The notes: a model not told the origin generated them from the sequence alone. A stretch of DNA of 64,000 nt from Iodidimonas sp. SYSU 1G8 (GCF_039655775.1 NZ_JBBYXJ010000001.1:1054001-1118000), one strand, 5' to 3'. Positions 17,526 to 26,545 are shown, counted from the first letter of the stretch. Made by a program: numbers and translations.

Positions 17526-18611
17526 ATGGCAAACAAGGTTCTGGTCGCTGGGGCGAGCGGGCTGGTGGGACGCGCGGCCATCGAGCATTTCAGCGCGCTG
17601 GGCTGGGACGTGGTCGGCGTATCGCGCCGGCTGCCCGACGATCTCGATGGCGACGCCCAACTGATCTCGGTCGATCTGATGGACCGGGACGCGTGCGAGC
17701 GCGCATTCGGCGCCATGCACGACGTCACTCATCTGGCCTATGCCGCCCTGTATGAAAAGCCGGGCCTGTTCGCCGGTTGGCGCGAGCGCGACCAGATGGA
17801 CACCAATTTGGCCATGCTGGCCAATCTGTTCGAGCCGCTCGAGCACGCCGCCGCCGGCCTGCGGCACGTCTCGCTTCTGCAGGGCACCAAGGCCTATGGC
17901 GCCCATTTCAAACCCATCGGGGTGCCCGCCCGTGAGCGCTGGCCGCGCGACGCGCACGAGAACTTCTACTGGCTGCAGGAGGATTTCCTGCGCGAGCGTC
18001 AGCTCGGCAAGGCCTGGAGCTGGACCGTGGTCCGCCCCCAGATCGTCTTCGGCCACGCGGTCGGCGCGCCCATGAACCCCATCGCCGCCGTTGGCGTCTA
18101 CGCCGCCATCCGCCGCGAATTGGGCCTGCCGCTGTCCTATCCGGGCGGGCCACCGGTGGTGATGGAGGCCGCCGACTCGCGCATCGTCGCGCGCATGCTC
18201 GCCTGGGCGGCGACCGAGCCCGCCTGCGGCAATCAGATATTCAACGTGGCCAATGGCGACGTGTTTGTGTGGCCCTATGTCTGGCCCGCCATCGCCCGCT
18301 GTTTCGACATGGACACGGGCAGGCCCGAACCCATGTTCCTCGCCGAGGAGATGCCCAAATACGAAGCCGTCTGGCAGGACCTGGTGGCGCGCCACGGCCT
18401 GCGGCGTCATACCATCCGCGAACTGGTCGGCGACTCGTTCCATTACGTGGACGGCATCGGCGGCACCGGCCGCGAAAGGGCGCCGCCGCCGGCCATCGTC
18501 AGCACCATCAAGGCCCGCCAGATGGGCTTTCATGACTGCATCGACACCGAGGATATGTTCGCCTACTGGTTCGACAGGCTGCGCGCCCTGAAAATTCTTC
18601 CGCCGCTGTAG
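17526..18611 (+). CDS. SDR-family reductase, PRISE-like (progesterone 5-beta-reductase/iridoid synthase-like)
   Basis: 361-residue NAD(P)H-dependent reductase of the extended/atypical SDR group. The Rossmann motif is GASGLVG (residues 9-15). The PRISE signature is present: Lys in GTKAYG (K122) and Tyr in NFYW (Y148) instead of the classical YxxxK, followed by QEDFL. Such enzymes reduce enones, including steroid and iridoid-type substrates. Start ATG 17526 has AAAGGGAGAG upstream. The stop is 8 bp from the next dehydrogenase gene, so the two are likely co-transcribed. Confidence 0.9.
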   Translation: MANKVLVAGASGLVGRAAIEHFSALGWDVVGVSRRLPDDLDGDAQLISVDLMDRDACERAFGAMHDVTHLAYAALYEKPGLFAGWRERDQMDTNLAMLANLFEPLEHAAAGLRHVSLLQGTKAYGAHFKPIGVPARERWPRDAHENFYWLQEDFLRERQLGKAWSWTVVRPQIVFGHAVGAPMNPIAAVGVYAAIRRELGLPLSYPGGPPVVMEAADSRIVARMLAWAATEPACGNQIFNVANGDVFVWPYVWPAIARCFDMDTGRPEPMFLAEEMPKYEAVWQDLVARHGLRRHTIRELVGDSFHYVDGIGGTGRERAPPPAIVSTIKARQMGFHDCIDTEDMFAYWFDRLRALKILPPL

Positions 18612-18619
18612 GAGTTTCC

Positions 18620-19690
18620 ATGCATCTGGTCGTGCTCCCCGGCGACGGGATCGGTCCCGAAATCTGCGCGGCGACCCGCTCCGTCCTGGACCTGCTCAAT
18701 GAAAAGCTGGCGCTGGGTCTCACTTTCGAGACCCATGAGATCGGCCTGGTCACGCTCGCGCGCGACGGAACCACCTTTCCGAAGACCGCGCGGAACGCGG
18801 CCATGGCGGCGGACGGCATCGTGCTCGGCCCCATCTCCCACGCGGATTATCCGCCGAAGACGGAATGCGGCATCAACGTGTCCGGCGACTTGCGCCTATC
18901 GCTCGATCTCTACGCCAATATCCGCCCGAGCCGGTCGCGCGATGGCCTGCCCTTCTGGGGCCGCACGCCCATGGACCTGGTGATCGTCCGCGAAAATACG
19001 GAAGGCTTCTACGCGGACCGCAGCATGCACATGGGCCCGGGCGAGTTCATGCCCACGCCGGACATGGCGCTGGCCGTGCGCAAGATCACCGCCCAGGCCT
19101 GCAACCGCATCGCCCGCGCCGCCTTCGACATGGCCATGGCCCGCCGCCGCCACGTGACGGCGGTCCACAAGGCCAATGTCCTGCGTGTTTCGGACGGGCT
19201 GTTCCTGCGCGAGGTCCGGGCCGTCGCCGCCGACTACCCCGACGTTGTTTACGACGAGCAGCTGGTCGATTCCATGACCGCCATGCTGGTGCGCGACGCC
19301 CAGCGTTTCGATGTGGTGGTGACCACCAACATGTACGGCGACATCCTCTCCGACGAGGCGGCCGAACTGTCCGGTAGCCTCGGTCTGGCCGGGTCGATTA
19401 ATACCGGCGAACGCCATTGCATGGCACAGGCACAGCACGGGTCCGCGCCGGACATCGCCGGACAGGACCTGGCCAACCCGGTGTCACTGATCCTCTCGGC
19501 TGGACTGTTGCTGGACTGGCTGGGACGGCGGCATGGCCACCAGCATCTCAGCCACGCAGGCGCCTTGATCGAGTCCGTCACGGACTCGCTCGTGGCGCAG
19601 TCCGAGACCCGCACGGCGGACCTTGGCGGCAACGCGGGAACGCGGCGGTTTACCGAAGCATTCCGGGCCGAGATCATTGCCCGGCTCTAG
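18620..19690 (+). CDS. Isocitrate/isopropylmalate-type dehydrogenase
   Basis: 356 residues of the beta-decarboxylating dehydrogenase family, which oxidises and decarboxylates 2-hydroxy acids with NAD(P)+. Visible motifs are PGDGIGPE (N-terminus), the substrate-binding RENTEGFYADR and the metal-binding YGDILSDEAAELSGSLGL. The context, away from leu genes and behind a PRISE-like reductase, argues against housekeeping LeuB; a tartrate/malate-type or pathway-specific enzyme is as likely. ATG follows AGGAGTTTCC. Confidence 0.9.
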   Translation: MHLVVLPGDGIGPEICAATRSVLDLLNEKLALGLTFETHEIGLVTLARDGTTFPKTARNAAMAADGIVLGPISHADYPPKTECGINVSGDLRLSLDLYANIRPSRSRDGLPFWGRTPMDLVIVRENTEGFYADRSMHMGPGEFMPTPDMALAVRKITAQACNRIARAAFDMAMARRRHVTAVHKANVLRVSDGLFLREVRAVAADYPDVVYDEQLVDSMTAMLVRDAQRFDVVVTTNMYGDILSDEAAELSGSLGLAGSINTGERHCMAQAQHGSAPDIAGQDLANPVSLILSAGLLLDWLGRRHGHQHLSHAGALIESVTDSLVAQSETRTADLGGNAGTRRFTEAFRAEIIARL

Positions 19691-19790
19691 GGCGGAGAGC
19701 CGCTCTGACAGGCCTCATCCCGCGTGCGTGACATGATCGCATCGGATACTCTCCAACTCGTTTGACACCGCTGCCCGCATGGCACTACAG

Positions 19791-19808
19791 GTGTCATAAA
19801 TCTGTAAC
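19791..19808 (+). promoter_or_regulatory. Pho box (PhoB binding site)
   Basis: GTGTCATAAATCTGTAAC: two 7-bp repeats of the CTGTCAT type separated by the AT-rich 4-bp AAAT, the textbook spacing of a Pho box. It lies about 34 bp before the first codon of the NUDIX-DUF47 gene, which precedes the phosphate transporter gene. A TTGACA at 19762-19767 may be an additional -35 upstream. Confidence 0.82.
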
Positions 19809-19841
19809 ATTTGGGGACGGACCATTCGTCAGATCGCGGCA

Positions 19842-20948
19842 TTGCCCTATCGGACTGTTGGCGGCGCACTGGATGCACCGGTCAACATTCTGTTGGTAAC
19901 ATCCCGCGAGACCAAGCGCTGGGTCCTGCCCAAGGGCAATCTGGTCACTGGTCTGTCCGATCATGCCTCGGCGGCTCACGAGGCCGAGGAAGAAGCCGGC
20001 GTGCGCGGCGCGGCCTGTCCGACACCGATCGGCACGTACCGCTACCGCAAGAAGCGGCGCAACGGCGCATCGCTCATGGTGGATGTCGCCGTGTTTCCCA
20101 TCGCGGTCACCAACGAACTTGACGAGTGGAAAGAACAGGACTGGCGCGAGCGGCGCTGGTTCTCACTGTCCGCTGCCGCAGACGCAGTGGACGAGCCGGA
20201 TCTCAAGCTTCTCATCCGTAATTTCAGGGCCAGCGACATTGAGCGGGAAATGCAATCCGGCTTCTCGCTGGGCAATGCCTGGAAACAAAAAAAAGGATTC
20301 AGGATGTTCCACTGGTTTCAGGAATTGCTGCCCAAACAGGGCAATTTCTTCGGCCTGTTCGAGGCCCACGCGGTCACGTTGACCGCGGGCAGCGATGCCC
20401 TCGTGCGCCTGTTGCAGGGCGGCGCGGGAATGGCCGACCACATCCGCGAGATCACCGAACGCGAGAACGAAGCCGACGACATCATCCGCGAGGTCCTGCA
20501 CACGGTCCGCCGGACCTTCCTGACGCCTTTCGACCGCAGCGCCATCATCAGCCTGATCGGCTCGATGGACGACGCTATCGACCAGATGTACCAGACCGCC
20601 AGCGCCATCGATCTCTACGAGGTGAAGGAATTCGACCAGGAGATGAAGGACATGGCGGCGATCATCGTCGATGCCGCGCGCGTCACCGCCGAAGCCCTGC
20701 CCCTGCTGCGCAATATCAGCGCCAATGCGCCGCGCCTGCACGAGTTGACCGAACGGCTGGTACGCATGGAGGGTCAGGCCGACCAGATCCACGCGGCCGG
20801 ACTGAAGGCGCTGTTCAAGGCCCATGGCGAGAGCAACACGCTGCGCTTTATCGTCTCCCGTGAAATCTACAGCCATCTCGAAAGGGTCGTCGACCGCTTC
20901 GAGGACGTGGCCAACGAGATCGACGGTCTCGTCATCGATCACGCCTGA
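19842..20948 (+). CDS. NUDIX hydrolase-DUF47 (PhoU-like) fusion protein
   Basis: 368-residue protein with two normally separate parts. Residues 1-155 are a NUDIX hydrolase resembling diphosphoinositol-polyphosphate/diadenosine-type enzymes (WVLPKGN, then HEAEEEAGV for the REXXEE helix). Residues 155-368 are a DUF47/PhoU-like helical protein (FHWFQELLPKQGNFFGLFEAH onward, split in this description by its internal ATG at 20304). DUF47 proteins act with Pit transporters. The junction holds eight A (20287-20294) and an internal AAGGA plus ATG 20304, so the second domain may also be made alone. The start is uncertain: the TTG at 19842 trims the conserved RQIAAL; an ATT at 19824 behind GGGGACGG is an alternative. 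Confidence 0.85.
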   Translation: MPYRTVGGALDAPVNILLVTSRETKRWVLPKGNLVTGLSDHASAAHEAEEEAGVRGAACPTPIGTYRYRKKRRNGASLMVDVAVFPIAVTNELDEWKEQDWRERRWFSLSAAADAVDEPDLKLLIRNFRASDIEREMQSGFSLGNAWKQKKGFRMFHWFQELLPKQGNFFGLFEAHAVTLTAGSDALVRLLQGGAGMADHIREITERENEADDIIREVLHTVRRTFLTPFDRSAIISLIGSMDDAIDQMYQTASAIDLYEVKEFDQEMKDMAAIIVDAARVTAEALPLLRNISANAPRLHELTERLVRMEGQADQIHAAGLKALFKAHGESNTLRFIVSREIYSHLERVVDRFEDVANEIDGLVIDHA

Positions 20949-20960
20949 CGATCGCCCTCC

Positions 20961-21965
20961 ATGACCACGACCCAGATTGCGCTGCCCTGGCTGATCGCGC
21001 TCATTGCGCTCGCCCTGGCGTTCGACTTCCTCAACGGCCTGCATGACGCGGCCAACTCCATCGCCACCGTCGTGTCGACCCGGCTGCTGTCGCCGGTTCA
21101 TGCGGTGGTGTTCGCCGCCTTCTTCAATTTCGCCGCCTACTGGGTGTTCGGCCTGAAGGTTGCCGAGACCGTGGGTAAAGGCATCATCGACAAGGACATC
21201 GTCGATCCGCAGGTGATCTTCGGGGCGCTCGTCGGCGCCATGTTCTGGAATCTGGTCACCTGGTGGCGCGGTATCCCGTCATCGTCCAGCCACGCGCTGA
21301 TAGGCGGTCTGATCGGCGCCGGCCTGTTGCGGGCCGGGCTGGACGGAATCATGTGGCCGGGCGTCATCAAGACCGCGTCGGCCATCGTGCTGTCGCCCAT
21401 GATGGGCCTGTTCCTCTCCATGTTTCTGATCCTGATGACGTCATGGCTGTTCATGCGCGCCACGGCGAAATCCGCCGAGGGAATTTTCCGCAAGGTGCAC
21501 CTGCTCTCATCCGCGGCCTATTCGCTGGGCCACGGCGCCAATGACGCGCAGAAGACCATGGGCATCATCACCGTGCTGCTCTACTCGCAGGGCATGCTCC
21601 AGGGTGAGTTTCACGTGCCGGGCTGGGTTGTCCTGAGCTGCTATGTCGCCATCTCGCTCGGCACGCTCTCGGGTGGCTGGAAGATCATCGAGACCATGGG
21701 CACGAGGATCACCAAGCTTTCGCACCATCAGGGCTTCTGCGCCTCGGCGGGCGGCTCGGTCATGCTGTTCGCCGCCACGGCGTTCGGCATTCCTGTCTCG
21801 ACGACCCACACCATCACCGGCTGCGTCGTCGGCGTGGGCGCGGCCCGGCGCGCCTCGGCGGTGCGCTGGAGCGTGGCCGGCAACATCGTGGTCGCGTGGC
21901 TCGTCACCATCCCCGCGTCGGCCGCGGTAGGCGCCCTGTTCTACTGGCTCACCACATTGATCTGA
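20961..21965 (+). CDS. pit: Inorganic phosphate transporter, Pit family
   Basis: 334-residue inner membrane phosphate/cation symporter. The duplicated PiT signatures are visible: FDFLNGLHDAANSIATVV near the N-terminus and SLGHGANDAQKTMGI in the second half, with about ten hydrophobic segments between and after. Length fits the short bacterial/alphaproteobacterial Pit type without the long cytoplasmic loop. It is 12 bp downstream of the NUDIX-DUF47 gene and shares its Pho box, so induction by phosphate limitation is expected. Confidence 0.95.
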   Translation: MTTTQIALPWLIALIALALAFDFLNGLHDAANSIATVVSTRLLSPVHAVVFAAFFNFAAYWVFGLKVAETVGKGIIDKDIVDPQVIFGALVGAMFWNLVTWWRGIPSSSSHALIGGLIGAGLLRAGLDGIMWPGVIKTASAIVLSPMMGLFLSMFLILMTSWLFMRATAKSAEGIFRKVHLLSSAAYSLGHGANDAQKTMGIITVLLYSQGMLQGEFHVPGWVVLSCYVAISLGTLSGGWKIIETMGTRITKLSHHQGFCASAGGSVMLFAATAFGIPVSTTHTITGCVVGVGAARRASAVRWSVAGNIVVAWLVTIPASAAVGALFYWLTTLI

Positions 21966-22026
21966 GCCATCCGGACCCTTTGACGCGCGAGTGTGTTATC
22001 CTCGGGCGTCAATCAAGGGAGCACCG

Positions 22027-22323
22027 ATGCAGATCGACCAGGAACCCGTGAAGCCGGGCAGTCTCGCACTGCGCGGCCTGATACTACCGGTCTGCGGCTC
22101 GGCGCTCGTCGCGCTGGGCGTGGGTATGACTTATGCCTGCGGCCCGGTGCCCGGCATCGGCCTTCTGGCCGCGCCCGCTCTCGCGGCGGTCGGCGCGGTC
22201 GGAGGGCCGGAGCGCAAGCTGTCCTCGCGTTTCTTGCTCGGGGCCGTTTCGACCGCGCTCAATCTCCTCGTCATGCTCATGTTGCAAACCGCGTTCTCGT
22301 GGAAATCCTGCGGCTATCTGTAA
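22027..22323 (+). CDS. Small membrane protein of unknown function
   Basis: 98 residues with three hydrophobic stretches (VCGSALVALGVGMTYACG; LLAAPALAAVGAVGG; LLGAVSTALNLLVMLMLQ). ATG 22027 has AAGGGAG upstream. It ends exactly where the convergent RND pump gene ends. No family recognised; it could be a late member of the phosphate operon, although the 61-bp gap suggests its own promoter. Confidence 0.65.
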   Translation: MQIDQEPVKPGSLALRGLILPVCGSALVALGVGMTYACGPVPGIGLLAAPALAAVGAVGGPERKLSSRFLLGAVSTALNLLVMLMLQTAFSWKSCGYL

Positions 22324-25300
22324 TCATGGCGTGACCGCCGTGACCGGCGGTGCCTCCGAAGGCTTCGGCCGATGGTCCCGCGCGATCAGGCTGTAGGCCG
22401 TCGGCAGCACGAACAGGGTGAACAGCGTGCCGACCAGCATGCCCGTCACCACCACCAGACCGATGGCGAAGCGGCTGGACTCGCCGGCACCCGCCGCCGA
22501 CAGCAGCGGCAGCAGACCGGCAACCATGGCCGCCGTCGTCATCAGCACCGGACGCATGCGTACCGCCGCCGCCCGCTGGATGGCCTCAAGCCGGCCCAGC
22601 CCCTCGCGCGCCTGCAGTTCGTTGGCGAAGGTCACCATCAGGATGCCATGCTTGGAGATCAGGCCGATCAGGGTCACCAGACCGATCTGCGTGTAGATGT
22701 TCAGCGTGACGAACCCCAGATAGAGCGGCGCCAGCGCCCCGCACACCGCCAGCGGCACGGTCACCAGGATGACCAGCGGATCGCGGAAGGATTCGAACTG
22801 GGCCGCGAGCACCAGGAAGATCACCACCAGCGCGAACAGGAAGGACACGGTCAGCCGGTTGCCCTCCTCCACGTACTGACGCGCGTCGCCCATCCAGTCG
22901 ATGGAACTGCCGCGCGGCAGCTCCTGCGCCTTCAGGAAATCCACCGCCTGTCCCATGGTCACGCCCGGCGCCAGCACGCCCGAAAGGGTCGCACTGTTCA
23001 TCTGGTTGAACTGGGGCAGCCGGTTCGCCTGAGGCCGCATCTCGATCCGCGTGACGGTGGACAGCGGCGCCAGCTCGCCCGAGCCGGTGCGAACGTAGTA
23101 GTGGCCCAGACGGTCGGGCGTCACGCGGTCGGCCTGCGGCACCTGGGTGATGACGTCATAGGACCGGTCGAAATAGTTGAAGCGGTTGATGTAGTTCTCG
23201 CCCACCAGCACCGCGAGCGTCTGGGCGATCTCGTCCATGGACACGCCCATTTCGGCCGCCTTCGCGCGGTCGATCTCGATCCGCGCCTCGGGACTGTCGA
23301 ACGCCAGGTCGCTGTCGACGAAGGCGAACAGACCACTCTTCCAGGCCTCGCCCTTGATCCGCTCCATGGCCGCATGGATGGCATGAAAGTCCTCGGTGGA
23401 GCGCAGCGCCATCTGCACCGGCAGGCCGCCGGTCGACGCGGGCAATGCCGCAGGCTGGAAGGCGGCCGTGAAGACGCCGTCGATGGACGCGGCGCGCGTG
23501 TTCAGCTCGGCCTGCACGTCGTCGGCGCTGCGCTCGCGGTCCTGCCATTCGCTGAGGATCACGCCGCCGAAGCCGTTATTGACGCCGTCGGTCCCGTTAT
23601 CGAACCAGCTTCCGGTATACTCAGGCAGACTGCGGAACAGGGTTTCGACCTGTTTGCTGTAGCGCTCCGTGTAGCCGATGCCCGCATATTGCGGCGCCTT
23701 GATCTGGGTGAACACGTAGCCCTGGTCCTCGCCGGGCGCCAGTTCGCGCTGGGCGCCCTGGAAGAACACCACGATCGCCGGCAGCACGGCGATGCCCACC
23801 AAAAGTACCGCCGCCGGCGCTGCCAGGGTATGTCCCAGAAGCCGTTCATAGGAGCGGGTCAGCGACGACATGGTGTGTTCCACCTTGCGCGCGAGCCGCC
23901 CCTCGCCGGTCGCCGAGGACAGCAGCCGCGCGCTCATCATGGGCGACAGCGTCAGCGCGATGATGCCCGAGACGATCACCGCCCCCGCCAGGGTGAAGGC
24001 AAACTCGCGGAACAGCGCGCCGGTCAGGCCGCCCATCAGGCCAATGGGCGCATAGACGGCCGCCAGGGTAATGGTCATGGCGATGACCGGCGAGACGATC
24101 TCCCGCGCGCCCACCAGCGCCGCGTCAAACGGCTTCATGCCCTCTTCGATATGCCGGTGGATGTTCTCGACCACCACGATCGCGTCGTCGACGACGAGGC
24201 CGATGGCCAGCACCATGGCCAGCAGGGTCAGCAGGTTGATGGACAGGCCAAGCGCGAGCATCAGCGCCGCCGTGCCCACGAGCGACAGCGGAATGGTGAC
24301 CACCGGGATCAGCACAGCCCGAAGCGAGCCCATGAACAGGAAGATCACGACGATGACGATGAACACCGCCTCGACCAGCGTCCAGATCACCTCGTCGATG
24401 GCCGCGTTGACGAAGTGGGCCACGTCGAACTGGTTGACCACGGTCAGACCCGGGGGCGCCACGCGCTGCATGTCGGCGATGCGCGCCTTTGCTTCACGAA
24501 CGATATCCAGCGGATTGCCGTCCGGCGTCGGCTGAACGGAGATGGTGATCGACCGCTTGCCATCCGTGAAGGCGCTGGCATCGTAGTTCTGGCCGCCGAT
24601 TTCCACGGTGGCCACGTCTCTCAGATGCACGAGGCCGTCGGCGCTGGTCTTGATGACCATGTCGCCGAACTGGCTGACATCGGTCACGTCCGTGGCCGCG
24701 CTGATGTTGACCACCGAATCCTGGCCCTTCAGCGTGCCCGGCGCGGCCTGCACATTGTTGGCGCGCAACGCGCCCGCCACGTCGCCGGCCGAAAGGCCGC
24801 GCGCCGCCATGCGTGCGGGATCGAGCCAGACGCGGATCGCCAGCGTCTGGCCGCCCGAGATTTCCGCCGAGGCGACGCCGGGAATGGCCGTCAGCATGGG
24901 CTGCGCGACACGGCTGGCGAAATCGGTGATGCGCGGCACCGGCAAGGTCTCGCTGACGAAGGCGATGTACTGGATCGCCGACGCGCCATCGGTCACTTTG
25001 GTGATGACCGGATCGTTGGCGCCCTCGGGCAGCCGGTAGCTGACCTGCTGCACCTTGGCCAGCACCTCGGTCATGGCCCGGTCGGCGTCGGCGTTGAGCA
25101 CCAGCTTGGCTTTCACTTGGCTGCGGCCGGCCGACGAGACCGACGTGAGGTAGTCGATGCCGTTGGCCGTGGCGATGGCCTGGGCGATCGGCGTGGTCAC
25201 GAAACCCTGCATGACCGTCTGGTTCGCGCCCGGATAGGACGTGTCCACCACGATGGTGGCGCTCTCCAGATTGGGGTACTCCCGCAGCGGCAGCGACAGG

Positions 25301-25386
25301 AACGCGCTGACGCCCGCGAGCAGGATGCTCAGGCTGACCACGATGGACAACACCGGGCGGCGGATGAACAGATCGGTGAACCGCAT
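22324..25386 (-). CDS. RND efflux pump, inner membrane transporter (MexI-like, SoxR-controlled)
   Basis: 1020-residue HAE-1 RND pump with N-terminal RFTDLFIRRPVLS, proton-relay motif VVDDAIVVVENIHRH in TM4 and the usual duplicated twelve-segment layout. The N-terminus resembles MexI of Pseudomonas MexGHI-OpmD, which is also SoxR-regulated (established knowledge); I infer export of redox-cycling compounds. It lies 4 bp after the adaptor gene in one operon driven by the promoter at 26610-26640. No outer membrane channel is encoded nearby. Confidence 0.95.
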   Translation of the reverse strand: MRFTDLFIRRPVLSIVVSLSILLAGVSAFLSLPLREYPNLESATIVVDTSYPGANQTVMQGFVTTPIAQAIATANGIDYLTSVSSAGRSQVKAKLVLNADADRAMTEVLAKVQQVSYRLPEGANDPVITKVTDGASAIQYIAFVSETLPVPRITDFASRVAQPMLTAIPGVASAEISGGQTLAIRVWLDPARMAARGLSAGDVAGALRANNVQAAPGTLKGQDSVVNISAATDVTDVSQFGDMVIKTSADGLVHLRDVATVEIGGQNYDASAFTDGKRSITISVQPTPDGNPLDIVREAKARIADMQRVAPPGLTVVNQFDVAHFVNAAIDEVIWTLVEAVFIVIVVIFLFMGSLRAVLIPVVTIPLSLVGTAALMLALGLSINLLTLLAMVLAIGLVVDDAIVVVENIHRHIEEGMKPFDAALVGAREIVSPVIAMTITLAAVYAPIGLMGGLTGALFREFAFTLAGAVIVSGIIALTLSPMMSARLLSSATGEGRLARKVEHTMSSLTRSYERLLGHTLAAPAAVLLVGIAVLPAIVVFFQGAQRELAPGEDQGYVFTQIKAPQYAGIGYTERYSKQVETLFRSLPEYTGSWFDNGTDGVNNGFGGVILSEWQDRERSADDVQAELNTRAASIDGVFTAAFQPAALPASTGGLPVQMALRSTEDFHAIHAAMERIKGEAWKSGLFAFVDSDLAFDSPEARIEIDRAKAAEMGVSMDEIAQTLAVLVGENYINRFNYFDRSYDVITQVPQADRVTPDRLGHYYVRTGSGELAPLSTVTRIEMRPQANRLPQFNQMNSATLSGVLAPGVTMGQAVDFLKAQELPRGSSIDWMGDARQYVEEGNRLTVSFLFALVVIFLVLAAQFESFRDPLVILVTVPLAVCGALAPLYLGFVTLNIYTQIGLVTLIGLISKHGILMVTFANELQAREGLGRLEAIQRAAAVRMRPVLMTTAAMVAGLLPLLSAAGAGESSRFAIGLVVVTGMLVGTLFTLFVLPTAYSLIARDHRPKPSEAPPVTAVTP

Positions 25387-25390
25387 GGGC

Positions 25391-26545
25391 TCAGCCCTCG
25401 CCCGGCGCGCCGGAGAGACGCACCTTCTGGCCCGGCATGATGCGGATCTGGCCGGTGGTCACCACCGTGTCGCCCGGCTGCAGGCCGGCATCGATGACGA
25501 CGTCGTCGCCGACGCGCCGGCCGGCGGTCACGCTGGCGACGGTCGCGGTGCCGACCTTACGCGCGTCGATGTCCCGGACCACGACCACACTGTCGCCCAT
25601 GGCCGAGGTCATGATCGCCGTCGCCGGCACCACCAGCCGGTCCGGCTCCGGCGGCAGGGCGACAGCCACCTTCACATACATGCCGGGGCGCAGCGCGCCG
25701 TCCGCGTTGGGCAGCACCGCTTGCACCGTAACGTTGCGGGTATTGTCGCTGATACGCGGCTCGACCGCGCTGACCTTGGCCGTGAAACTGCGGCCCGGCC
25801 ACGCGTCGGACAGCACGGTCACATCCGCGCCCGGCCGCAGCAGACCGAGGCTTTGTTGCGGCACGGTGAAGTTGGCGTGCAGCTCGCCCAGGCTGGTCAG
25901 GGTCACCACCGTCTCGCCCGGCGAAAGGTACTGGCCCAGATTGACCCGGCGCAGACCGATCTCGCCCGCGAAGGGCGCGCGGATGGTCTTCTGGGCGATG
26001 CGCGCGTCCAGCTGGCGGATCGCCGCCTCGGCCCGGTCGCGCTCGGCCCGGCGCTGGTCGAGCAGCGACTTGGAAACCGCGCCGCCGGGCGCCAGCGCCT
26101 CGGCGCGCGAGAACTGGTTGCGGGCCAGGGCCGCGTCGGCCTGGGCGGCGGCCCGGTCGGCCTGCTCGGGCGCGTCGTAAAGCTGGATCAGGGGTTGCCC
26201 GGCGCGCACCGTGTCGCCCGCTTCGAAATGGATGGCGACGACTCGTCCCGCCACTTCCGGCGATACCATCAGCTGCCGCACCGCTTCCAGGGTGCCGATC
26301 GCCTCGAGGGTCGCGGGCATGGCGCGCGGCATCACCTGCATGGCCGAGACCGGCAATGGCGGCGCCGCGGGCGGGGCGGACGGCGCGGTGCGAATCATCC
26401 GCCAGCCGAAAATGCCGGCGAGTAGCAGCACGAGGACGACCGCCGTGACCGCGACCGGCTTCCAGGCGCGCGGCCCCGAGGTGCTGGAAGCCTGCGGATT
26501 CCGGGCATTGGAGCGAGATTGATCGGGATCGGTCGTCTGGAGCAT
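25391..26545 (-). CDS. RND efflux periplasmic adaptor (SoxR-controlled operon)
   Basis: 384 residues: cytoplasmic tail, one membrane anchor (VAVTAVVLVLLLAGIFGW written in parts of the N-terminal 55 residues), lipoyl/barrel-sandwich halves (VVAIHFEAGDTVRAGQPL; TIRAPFAGEIGLRRV), a hairpin and a C-terminal beta-barrel. ATG 26545 is chosen because AAGGAAAG precedes it and because upstream in-frame codons reach almost to the predicted transcription start. First gene of the adaptor-pump operon. Confidence 0.92.
   Translation of the reverse strand: MLQTTDPDQSRSNARNPQASSTSGPRAWKPVAVTAVVLVLLLAGIFGWRMIRTAPSAPPAAPPLPVSAMQVMPRAMPATLEAIGTLEAVRQLMVSPEVAGRVVAIHFEAGDTVRAGQPLIQLYDAPEQADRAAAQADAALARNQFSRAEALAPGGAVSKSLLDQRRAERDRAEAAIRQLDARIAQKTIRAPFAGEIGLRRVNLGQYLSPGETVVTLTSLGELHANFTVPQQSLGLLRPGADVTVLSDAWPGRSFTAKVSAVEPRISDNTRNVTVQAVLPNADGALRPGMYVKVAVALPPEPDRLVVPATAIMTSAMGDSVVVVRDIDARKVGTATVASVTAGRRVGDDVVIDAGLQPGDTVVTTGQIRIMPGQKVRLSGAPGEG

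Noticed and set aside
22372-25440. Very long open frame (over 1000 codons) antisense to the second RND pump
   Set aside because: It mirrors a strongly supported RND gene, has Arg/His/Gln/Asp-rich low-complexity translation and no domain; GC-rich codon bias makes antisense frames open. The same applies to long antisense frames opposite receptors 2-4 and opposite 13986-15422.
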